Assembly (NCBI RefSeq): GCF_965655635.1
Contig: NZ_CBFHHE010000002.1
Span: forward strand, 62,001 to 126,000
Source of the DNA: Nereida sp965655635
GTDB lineage: Bacteria; Pseudomonadota; Alphaproteobacteria; Rhodobacterales; Rhodobacteraceae
Direction of reading: 5' to 3'
Length of the DNA stretch: 64,000 bases
Shown here piece by piece: positions 1 through 6,978 of this stretch; positions within the stretch are counted from its first letter, which is position 1, and each line of letters begins with the position of its first letter. Below the pieces are notes generated by a model. The model ran no database searches. It had not been told where the DNA came from and saw nothing but the letters and a program-made list of their open reading frames with translations. The translations under genes and the position numbers were made by a program.

Positions 1-86
1 AAGTGCTGCGCAGTGGTATTGACCACGCGAGCCCTGCAAAATGGCAGGATAAGATGGCAACCGCCAAAACATATGAGGCAGAGTAG
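1..86 (+). CDS. 3' end of a CDS, probably TRAP solute-binding protein DctP
   Basis: An open frame enters from the left edge and ends at the TAG at 84-86, giving 27 C-terminal residues rich in charged side chains (ending KTYEAE). The stop directly abuts the ATG of the TRAP small permease at 87. TRAP operons commonly run dctP-dctQ-dctM, so this is most likely the periplasmic solute receptor. That rests on position alone, because the piece is too short to show family motifs. Confidence 0.5.
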   Translation, partial: VLRSGIDHASPAKWQDKMATAKTYEAE

Positions 87-599
87 ATGTCCCTTAGGGC
101 GATCTTGGTGAAAGTGATTAATGGCTGGGCGCTGTTGGGTGGTGCTTTGCTTTTGATCATTGTCGCCGTCACCGCGATTAATGCCGCAGGTTTCAGCGCA
201 AATGTCATCGCGCGGCTTTGGGGGGATACAGTTCCGGGGTTGTCGGGTTACGAAGACGCGGTTCAGATGCTGGTTGGCGTCGCAGCGCTGGCGATGTTTC
301 CTTACGCGCAACTGCACAGTGCGCACGCCTCTGTTGATGTATTTATGCAATACGCAACCGCGCGGGCCAGCCGTATCGTTACCCATTTATCCAATACTGT
401 GTTGGCCGCAATCGTGGTGTGGATGGCGTTTATGCTGGTCCAAGGTACGCTTCAAATGCGCGCGGATCACGTTGAAACTACGGTTCTGGGCTGGCCCGTG
501 TGGGTGTTCATGTCTTCGGCAGTTGTGTCCTGCGCGCTTTGGTCAGTGGCGGCACTCATGGCAATAGCGGGACCGCCGGAGAATACCGATGGAGCGTGA
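87..599 (+). CDS. dctQ: TRAP transporter small permease (DctQ family)
   Basis: This 170-residue protein has about four hydrophobic segments (roughly residues 12-35, 50-75, 90-115 and 135-160). That is the usual size and shape of the DctQ membrane subunit of TRAP secondary transporters, which bridges the periplasmic receptor and the large permease in the inner membrane. The gene starts immediately after the preceding stop, and its last 11 bases overlap the start of the large permease gene, so the two are translationally coupled. The substrate cannot be read from the sequence. Organic acids are the usual cargo, and the operon adjoins an organic-acid catabolic block. Confidence 0.88.
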   Translation: MSLRAILVKVINGWALLGGALLLIIVAVTAINAAGFSANVIARLWGDTVPGLSGYEDAVQMLVGVAALAMFPYAQLHSAHASVDVFMQYATARASRIVTHLSNTVLAAIVVWMAFMLVQGTLQMRADHVETTVLGWPVWVFMSSAVVSCALWSVAALMAIAGPPENTDGA

Positions 600-1971
600 A
601 ATCATAGGCATTTATGGACTGTTGGCGCTGTTCGTTCTGATCATGCTGCGCATACCCGTGGCGTTGGCGATGTTGGTTATTGGTGTTGTGGGCACGTGGG
701 TGCTGAGCCTCGCCTCGCCGTTCATCAAATTCGGCCCCTACCTTTTGCAATTCAAAACTGCGCTGTGGAATTCGGTGGCGAATTACGATCTGTCGGTTGT
801 GCCTCTCTTTGTGCTCATGGGCTTTTTGGCGGCGGAGACGGGTCTAAGCCGTGATTTGTTCCAAGGCTTAAGTGCGCTGACGCAGAAAATACGTGGTGGG
901 GTGGCAATGGCGACCGTGCTGGCGTGTGCGGGTTTTGGGGCGGTAAGTGGCTCGTCTATCGCGACTGCATCGACCATGAGCCGCGTTGCACTGCCCGAAC
1001 TGCGCCGCCTGAAATACAACGAGGGCCTTTCCACAGGCGTGCTGGCCGCAGGCGGTACGTTGGGTATTTTAATCCCGCCGTCCGTGGCTTTGGTGATCTA
1101 CGCGATCGTCGTGGAAGCGCCGATCATAGAGATGTTCCAAGCGGCTATCTTCCCCGGTCTTTTGGCAGTTGTGTTTTTCCTAATCGTGATACGTGTGCGA
1201 GTGGCCCGAAACCCTGATCTTGCCCCGCAACCCGTAACACTCAGCCCTTCAGAACGTACTTACGCCATTAGGCGTTTGATCCCTGTCACGTTAATTTTCG
1301 GGGCCATTATTTTGGGTCTTGGTATGGGTTTTTTCACGCCGACACCCGCGGCGGGCGTAGGAGTATTTTTGATCTTGGGGTACGGCCTTTTGTTGAGGCG
1401 CACGTCTGATGACGGGCTGACTTTTGGACGTTTGAAAGCAGCACTTCTGGCGACAGCAAAAACCGCATCGATGATCTATTTCATTTTGTTCTCTGCAGAT
1501 ATCCTCAAGGGCTTTTTCGCGCGCACTGGCCTGCCAGCGTCGCTGAGTGATTGGGCGGCTGCCTCTACGCTTGAGCCTTACGTCATTCTGATTTTGATGT
1601 TGCTCATCTTAATCATTTTAGGCTGCTTTATGGAAAGTCTGTCGATGATCTTGGTCGTGGTGCCGTTCTTTTGGCCTGTCTTGATCGAGCTCAATGGCGG
1701 GGATTTTGTCACCGCTGAGACTGCTGCATTTGGCATGACGACAGATGATTTACGTATCTGGTTTGGACTTCTTGCGCTTATTGTCGTAGAGCTTGGGCTG
1801 ATCACGCCGCCAGTTGGCCTGAATGTTTTCGTGATCAAATCCTTTTCGCCCACCACAAATCTAGGCGTCATTTTCCGTGGTGTAGCGCCATTTTTTGGAA
1901 TTGAATTGATCCGCGTTGCACTATTGTTGGTCGTGCCCGCGCTAGCTCTTTATTTACCGCGAGTGTTGTAA
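589..1971 (+). CDS. dctM: TRAP transporter large permease (DctM family)
   Basis: The 460-residue polytopic protein has about twelve hydrophobic stretches. It carries the family hallmark around residues 105-165: a Gly/Ser-rich AGFGAVSGSSIATASTMSRV motif, followed by a GGTLGILIPPS loop. DctM is the ion-coupled translocation subunit of TRAP importers. The ATG at 589 lies inside the end of dctQ, which supports coupled translation. A second ITPPVGLNVFV motif near residue 405 is also typical. No clear terminator hairpin with a T-run follows the stop. Length and topology match intact family members. Confidence 0.93.
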   Translation: MEREIIGIYGLLALFVLIMLRIPVALAMLVIGVVGTWVLSLASPFIKFGPYLLQFKTALWNSVANYDLSVVPLFVLMGFLAAETGLSRDLFQGLSALTQKIRGGVAMATVLACAGFGAVSGSSIATASTMSRVALPELRRLKYNEGLSTGVLAAGGTLGILIPPSVALVIYAIVVEAPIIEMFQAAIFPGLLAVVFFLIVIRVRVARNPDLAPQPVTLSPSERTYAIRRLIPVTLIFGAIILGLGMGFFTPTPAAGVGVFLILGYGLLLRRTSDDGLTFGRLKAALLATAKTASMIYFILFSADILKGFFARTGLPASLSDWAAASTLEPYVILILMLLILIILGCFMESLSMILVVVPFFWPVLIELNGGDFVTAETAAFGMTTDDLRIWFGLLALIVVELGLITPPVGLNVFVIKSFSPTTNLGVIFRGVAPFFGIELIRVALLLVVPALALYLPRVL

Positions 1972-2854
1972 GCCTGCTGATGTGTGCTGTGTTTCTCTTG
2001 CATCCGAACAACAACTAGATCGAGTAAGATCATTTGCCCTGTTGCAGGCCAGTGCTAGAAATGTTTTCGAATTATTTCGGCATTGAAGGTAAAAGAAAAA
2101 TTTAACCTCGGTGCCTTTGTTGGTCGTTAGTTTTGTGCCTTAACTATATTGGCAACAACCTCCTATGCTGCGTAATTTGTGCGGTAGCTAGATAAGCTTG
2201 TTGTTGAAGCTGATTCGCATAGCACCGTTGGCCTCAACCCTATTTATACTCGACACTAAAATGGTAGTTTGCCTGACACGAAACACAAGCTGGTCTCAAA
2301 GGTGTTGGACATACTGGTCGCTCATTGTTTGTGGCCTTGTAAGATCACTGTGTTTATTGGCCGTTAGTCATTTGATTATGAGCAAACGAGTCCAAAGTTG
2401 AGGTTAACTTAAATGCTGTAGTATTGTATACTGGGCTCCAATCGTAATTGGTTCTTAATTTGCCGTAACGCTGAGAAACTCTGTGAGCTCTGTTTTGCTG
2501 AGTTGTAGTTCTGTTTCAATCATACAGTATCATGAATGTTTTGCTGCCTTCACTTATCTTAATGGTTGGGAATACGTCGGTGAATTCGAAAAGGTGAAGT
2601 TCGTTTTCTATTCTGAATTACGTCTGTGAGACGGCTCATATTACTAAACTACAAATTCAAAATGATATTGCTACCGAAATTTTGGAGTAGGCTCATACGG
2701 GGCAAAAGGATATTTTGACGTTGCTTAAATAACACCTAGCGTTCAGCTCAGTTTGTAATTCTGCTACTTACCCCAACACTTCAATGCGCGAAAAATTTCC
2801 TTTATCTGATACTGTTTATCAAGCACCAAAAACATGTTTATGGAAGAAAAATGC
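1972..2854. other. AT-rich intergenic stretch with no recognised gene
   Basis: These 883 bases separate the TRAP operon from the convergent quinone oxidoreductase gene. Stops are dense in all frames and the base composition is clearly more AT-rich than the flanking genes. One 67-codon frame at 2198-2401 starts with TTG, lacks a ribosome binding site and resembles no family I know. I see no tRNA, no tandem repeat and no complete transposase. It may be decayed coding sequence or contain an untranslated RNA, but nothing supports a specific call. Confidence 0.5.
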
Positions 2855-3829
2855 TCAGATTTTTAATACAGTAGAGCCTGTTGTCTCGCGGGCCTCCAGC
2901 GCTTTATGAGCTTTTACTACCTCACTCAATGCGAACCGCTGGCCAATATTAATCTTCACATCTCCCGTCAGCACTTTTGCAGCAAGATTTTGTGCCATAG
3001 CCTGACAGGTGTCATGATCGCTAATATGAGTGAAAATCGTCGGTCGAGTTATTTTTAACGATCCCTTTTTTCCCAAAATACCGACTTCAAAAGGGGGGAC
3101 CGGCCCCGAAGCATTTCCGAATGATATCATCATGCCTAGTGGTTTGAGAGAATTGAGTGATCCGTCGAAGGTGTCTTTACCAACAGCGTCCATCACGACG
3201 TCAACGCCTTTGCCGTCTGTTAGGTCACGTACTCGCTCAACCCAATCTTCACTACGGTAATTAAGGCAATGGGTCGCTCCATGATCTTTCGCTAGCTGGC
3301 ATTTCTCACCTGTTCCTGCGGTTCCGATCAATTTGATCCCTTCCGAGCGAGCCCATTGGCAAGCCAAAAGGCCGACACCGCCAGCTGCTGCGTGAAACAG
3401 TACGGTATCACCAGATTTCAGGGGTGAGGTGCGATGGAACAGATACTCGACCGTCATACCTTTGAGCATCATCGCAGCACCTTCCTCGTAGGAGATGCCA
3501 TCAGGTAGTGGACAGACCTGTGCTGCAGGCATGACCCGTGCCTCAGAATAAGCGCCTGGTGGGTTCGAGGCATATGCGGCTCGATCGCCGACTTTAAGAT
3601 GCGTGACCCCTTCGCCCACGGCATCAATTACTCCTGCGGCTTCCATTCCCATTGCATGGGGCAATTGCATTGGATACATTCCGCTGCGTTGGTAAACATC
3701 GATAAAATTCAAGCCAATAGCTTTATGAACAATTCGGACCTCACCATTTTGAGGTTCACCTACATCAAGATCCACCAATTTGAACTGATCTGGTCCGCCA
3801 TGTGCTTCGATGATTGCTGTTAATGCCAT
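2855..3829 (-). CDS. NADPH:quinone oxidoreductase (zinc-free MDR family)
   Basis: The 324-residue protein is a medium-chain dehydrogenase/reductase of the quinone oxidoreductase branch. It opens with an AHGGPDQFKLVDLDVGEP start, has a GroES-like catalytic domain (about 1-125) and then a Rossmann domain with the nucleotide loop AAAGGVGLLACQWA near residue 148. The signature FIDVYQRSGMYP is near residue 42. The zinc-ligand cysteines of alcohol dehydrogenases are absent, as expected for QorA-type enzymes. It would reduce quinones or enals with NADPH in the cytosol. The ATG at 3829 is preceded by GAGG. It stands alone, facing the TRAP operon across AT-rich DNA, so its context gives no further clue. 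Confidence 0.85.
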   Translation of the reverse strand: MALTAIIEAHGGPDQFKLVDLDVGEPQNGEVRIVHKAIGLNFIDVYQRSGMYPMQLPHAMGMEAAGVIDAVGEGVTHLKVGDRAAYASNPPGAYSEARVMPAAQVCPLPDGISYEEGAAMMLKGMTVEYLFHRTSPLKSGDTVLFHAAAGGVGLLACQWARSEGIKLIGTAGTGEKCQLAKDHGATHCLNYRSEDWVERVRDLTDGKGVDVVMDAVGKDTFDGSLNSLKPLGMMISFGNASGPVPPFEVGILGKKGSLKITRPTIFTHISDHDTCQAMAQNLAAKVLTGDVKINIGQRFALSEVVKAHKALEARETTGSTVLKI

Positions 3830-3952
3830 TTCTGATCCTCATGTTGCTCCTCTAACAAGGAAGCAATTCCATAGGGATGTCTAATGCTTACCTGTATTTG
3901 TAGGACGTAAAAAATCTCCCACCACCAAGGAAATTACCTTGAATTTATCGCA

Positions 3953-3966
3953 GGTTGAAGTCAACC
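3953..3966. promoter_or_regulatory. Perfect palindrome GGTTGA-AG-TCAACC upstream of the quinone oxidoreductase
   Basis: In the 428-base space between the divergent quinone oxidoreductase (start 3829) and the enoyl-CoA hydratase (start 4258) lies a perfect 6-bp inverted repeat with a 2-base centre. On the minus strand it contains TTGACT, which could act as a -35 element for the quinone oxidoreductase. No matching -10 at standard spacing is obvious, and a MerR-like long spacer is possible. The rest of this gap shows a T-rich tract near 4020-4050 and no gene. Confidence 0.3.
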
Positions 3967-4257
3967 CTAGTTCCTGAAGGTTAGTGTCTGAGTGGCGACT
4001 TGGGTGATAGGGAATTGGTAAAAAAACCCTTTATTGGGTTATCTTTGACCTAAATTAAACCGCCAAGGCGAGCTGGCTCACCGAACACTTCTAAATTATG
4101 ATCGGTCCTTATCAGGGGATGGTGCTTGTCGATATGGCAGCGCCTGTCATACTAGGTGGGCGCTTGGCGGAAGTTGTCATGCGGAGATTGCCGCCTGATC
4201 TGGGTGAATAAACAGAGGCGCTCTTGGCGAGCCTTGGGAAAGTGTAGGGGGAGTATC

Positions 4258-5001
4258 ATGGAACCAGAGGAATCTGAGCTGATCTGTACCCGTGACGGCG
4301 ATTTGCTCACTCTGACGTTAAACCGCGGCTCCAAAGCCAATTCTTTATCGCCTTCGCTGGTTGAAGATTTGATCATGGCACTCGATCAAGCAGGCGACGT
4401 ACGTATCGCGATCATTCAGGGCCAGGGAAAGCATTTCTGCGCCGGTTTTGACTTATCTGATATCGCCGATTTGTCGGATGGTGACTTGTTGTGGCGCTTT
4501 GTTCGGATCGAATTGCTGCTGCAAAAAATTCATTTGAGCCCTTTCCCGATCATCGCGTTGGGACACGGGCAGATTGTTGGTGCAGGGGCCGATCTTTTCG
4601 CCGCCTGTTCGCGCCGCGTATTAGCTCCCGGCGCGAAACTCAAAATGCCAGGCTGGAATTTTGATCTGGCCCTTGGTGCCGGGCGGCTGGCTGCCCTAAT
4701 TGGGCAAGATGCCGCGCGAGATATGTTGATAGATACCAAATCCATTTCAGCAGAAGAGGCTTTTGACATAGGACTTGCAACTGATCTGGTGGGTAAAGGG
4801 AATTGGAAAGTATTCGCCGTCCGCTTCGCCGCCCGCGCACGCGCGCTGCCATTTCATGCGACGAGCCGAATGATGGAGCTGACCCGTGCGCCGGGCGATG
4901 CTAACCATGATCTGGCAGCTCTAGTGCGCACTGCTGCGGAGCCTGGCCTGAAAGCCCGCCTTGAGGCGTACCGAAGTTGGGCCATGCGCGAAAAGAAATA
5001 G
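4258..5001 (+). CDS. Enoyl-CoA hydratase/isomerase family protein with altered active site
   Basis: The protein has 247 residues from the ATG at 4258, which follows a strong AGGGGG ribosome site. A longer in-frame start at 4156 lacks one. The crotonase fold is clear: the oxyanion-hole segment GKHFCAGFDLSDI (about residues 59-71) and the second loop GQIVGAGADLFAAC (about 104-117). The usual catalytic glutamate pair is not conserved. The position after GAG-A is Asp, and the second glutamate of the canonical PE motif aligns with the glycine of MPGW. It is therefore probably not a standard hydratase and may be an isomerase, decarboxylase or hydrolase of the crotonase superfamily acting on an acyl-CoA made by the nearby ligases. 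It is convergent with a TauE/SafE gene two bases away. Confidence 0.8.
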   Translation: MEPEESELICTRDGDLLTLTLNRGSKANSLSPSLVEDLIMALDQAGDVRIAIIQGQGKHFCAGFDLSDIADLSDGDLLWRFVRIELLLQKIHLSPFPIIALGHGQIVGAGADLFAACSRRVLAPGAKLKMPGWNFDLALGAGRLAALIGQDAARDMLIDTKSISAEEAFDIGLATDLVGKGNWKVFAVRFAARARALPFHATSRMMELTRAPGDANHDLAALVRTAAEPGLKARLEAYRSWAMREKK

Positions 5002-5003
5002 CC

Positions 5004-5753
5004 TCACAGTATGGGCAGGATCAGGCTCAGCGCCATTACAGAAAGCATTATGAGGGTTGCCGTTCGGAATAGTTGTTCCGATAGGCGATGACGAACTGCG
5101 CCGCCTAGTGCGACGCCCACGAACATTACGCAGGATCCGACCACGGATATCAAAACGTCTTGCATGGAGAACAAGCCTAGCTTGCCAAGGCCGAAAGCCA
5201 TGACGAAACTCGACAGGGTGAACGAGCAATTTACGGCTTGAATGAATAGGTCGCGCGGCATCTTGAGCATCATCAAAAACGGTACAACGGGCATGACTTG
5301 GGAGCCTGTGACGCCGTTGATCGTTCCAGTCACTAACCCAATGATCGGCACGAGCGGCCGTTCCAGATGGACGGATAGGGTAAGACTTGGCTTTGCCAGC
5401 GAAAACCCGATCCATAGGAATACCATAACGCCTAAGATCCCGCTGGCCAGATTAGCGTCGATTTTTGAAAGCATCCAAAGCCCAAACGCTAGCCCTGGAA
5501 TCAGGGTCAACAGCAGCGGCCAGAACCGTGCCACGGTCACCCCAAAATGACCCGCTTGGCGCATCACCATGAGGTTTGACAACACTGACGGGATAACTAC
5601 CAACGGTAAAGCTTCTTTAAGTCCGAACATCAGTGCGAGTATGGGCAGACAGGTTGTGGTGAACCCTATACCCGTGATCCCTTTGGCTGTTCCTGCGAAT
5701 AAGTAAGCGCCAGAAATAACGGCAATATGTAGAAGGCTCAGATCAAAGCTCAT
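5004..5753 (-). CDS. TauE/SafE family anion exporter, copy 1
   Basis: This is a 249-residue, highly hydrophobic protein with about eight membrane spans. It contains the internal repeat typical of TauE/SafE proteins, with a KGITGIGFTTTCLPIL motif near residue 24 and GTINGVTGSQVMPVVPFL near residue 140. Members are proposed or shown to export sulfite or organosulfur anions and appear next to sulfonate degradation genes. Its ATG overlaps the stop of the class V aminotransferase gene by four bases (ATGA), so the two are cotranscribed. A second family member lies at 9777-10544. The transported anion is an inference. Confidence 0.82.
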   Translation of the reverse strand: MSFDLSLLHIAVISGAYLFAGTAKGITGIGFTTTCLPILALMFGLKEALPLVVIPSVLSNLMVMRQAGHFGVTVARFWPLLLTLIPGLAFGLWMLSKIDANLASGILGVMVFLWIGFSLAKPSLTLSVHLERPLVPIIGLVTGTINGVTGSQVMPVVPFLMMLKMPRDLFIQAVNCSFTLSSFVMAFGLGKLGLFSMQDVLISVVGSCVMFVGVALGGAVRHRLSEQLFRTATLIMLSVMALSLILPIL

Positions 5754-6910
5754 GCTCCGGCCAAGTACTCCATTGCCGCCTGCGCACCGCCTCTTTGGAA
5801 GTCTACCTTGGCGCGCATCAGACCCATCTCGACACCGCAGAGCGTGCCCATTAACATTAAGTCGTTGAAATCGCCCAGATGTCCGATGCGAAATACGCGA
5901 TCTTCGACTTTGTTCAGTCCAGTTCCCAGCGACATATCGTAACTGTCCAAAATCTCGGCCCGCAAGGCATTAGCGCCTTTTTCATCGGGCATTAAAACGG
6001 CTGTGAGGCTGTTTGAGCGCTCTGCGGGGTTGCTCGCTAAAATATTCAGGCCCCAAGCGTCAACGGCTTTACGCGTAGCGCCAGCGTGGCGCGCATGGCG
6101 GTCAAACACCGCCTGCAGCCCCTCTTCGGCCAGCATATCCAGCGCTTCGCGCAGACCATAAAGCAGCGTGGTCGCAGGCGTATAGGGAAAAAACCCCTGC
6201 TCATTCGGTGCCGCCATGTCGCGCCAATCCCAATAGGAGCGCCGGTCGCCACCTGCCTCACAAGCCGCCCATGCCTTAGGTGAAATTGTGTTGAAAGATA
6301 GCCCAGGTGGCAACATTAGCCCTTTTTGCGATCCAGCCACCACTACATCAACGCCCCAAGCGTCAGTCTGAAAATCTATCGAGCCAAGCGATGAAATCGT
6401 ATCCGCGATAAGTAGTGCTGGATGTCCGGCCGTGTTGATAGCCGCACGCACGGCGGCAATGTCAGATGTAATCCCGGTGGCGGTGTCATTGTGCACAACG
6501 CAGACCGCTTTGATCTTGTGATCTGTGTCCGCGGTAAGTTGCGCTTCTATGGCTTCGGCATTGGCACCTGTTCGCCAGTTGCCTTGCATGAAGACCGGGT
6601 CGAACCCTAATTTCTGCGCCATATTCTTCCACAGCGTTGCGAATTGGCCGGTTTCATACATCAAAACTTTGTCGCCGGGGGACAATACGTTTACTAACGC
6701 CGCCTCCCAAGCCCCTGTGCCTGAGGCGGGATATATCACCACTTGGTTTTGCGTTTTGAATATCGCCTTCAGGTCTTCCAAAATGCTTCGCCCTAGTTCT
6801 GCAAATTTAGGGCCACGATGGTCAATAACTGCGCGATGCATGGCCCGCTGAATACGATCTGGCGTGTTCGTAGGTCCTGGGATTTGTAGAAAATGTCGTC
6901 CTGATTTCAT
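5750..6910 (-). CDS. Class V PLP aminotransferase (serine/alanine-glyoxylate type), copy 1
   Basis: From the ATG at 6910 the protein has 386 residues and begins MKSGRHFLQIPGPTNTPDRI, the standard N-terminus of the serine/alanine/aspartate-glyoxylate aminotransferase group. An upstream in-frame extension to 7114 would overlap the divergent dehydrogenase and lacks family similarity, so I rejected it. The PLP lysine lies in VAGSQKGLMLPPG (about residue 195), and DTISSLGSIDFQTD precedes it. It would transfer an amino group between an amino acid and a small oxo-acid. Within this block a substrate such as glyoxylate or a sulfonated oxo-acid is conceivable, but not shown. It is coupled to the downstream TauE/SafE gene and divergent from the FAD/Fe-S dehydrogenase 68 bases away. 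Confidence 0.85.
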   Translation of the reverse strand: MKSGRHFLQIPGPTNTPDRIQRAMHRAVIDHRGPKFAELGRSILEDLKAIFKTQNQVVIYPASGTGAWEAALVNVLSPGDKVLMYETGQFATLWKNMAQKLGFDPVFMQGNWRTGANAEAIEAQLTADTDHKIKAVCVVHNDTATGITSDIAAVRAAINTAGHPALLIADTISSLGSIDFQTDAWGVDVVVAGSQKGLMLPPGLSFNTISPKAWAACEAGGDRRSYWDWRDMAAPNEQGFFPYTPATTLLYGLREALDMLAEEGLQAVFDRHARHAGATRKAVDAWGLNILASNPAERSNSLTAVLMPDEKGANALRAEILDSYDMSLGTGLNKVEDRVFRIGHLGDFNDLMLMGTLCGVEMGLMRAKVDFQRGGAQAAMEYLAGA

Positions 6911-6978
6911 GGTACCACCAAAAAAGTTTGCGCATCTAGATTCCGACGTTAAAGTTAAGTAGTAAAAGGTCAAGTTGC

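Noticed and set aside
2198..2401. 67-codon plus-strand frame in the AT-rich stretch
   Set aside because: TTG start, no ribosome site, low-complexity composition and no recognisable family.
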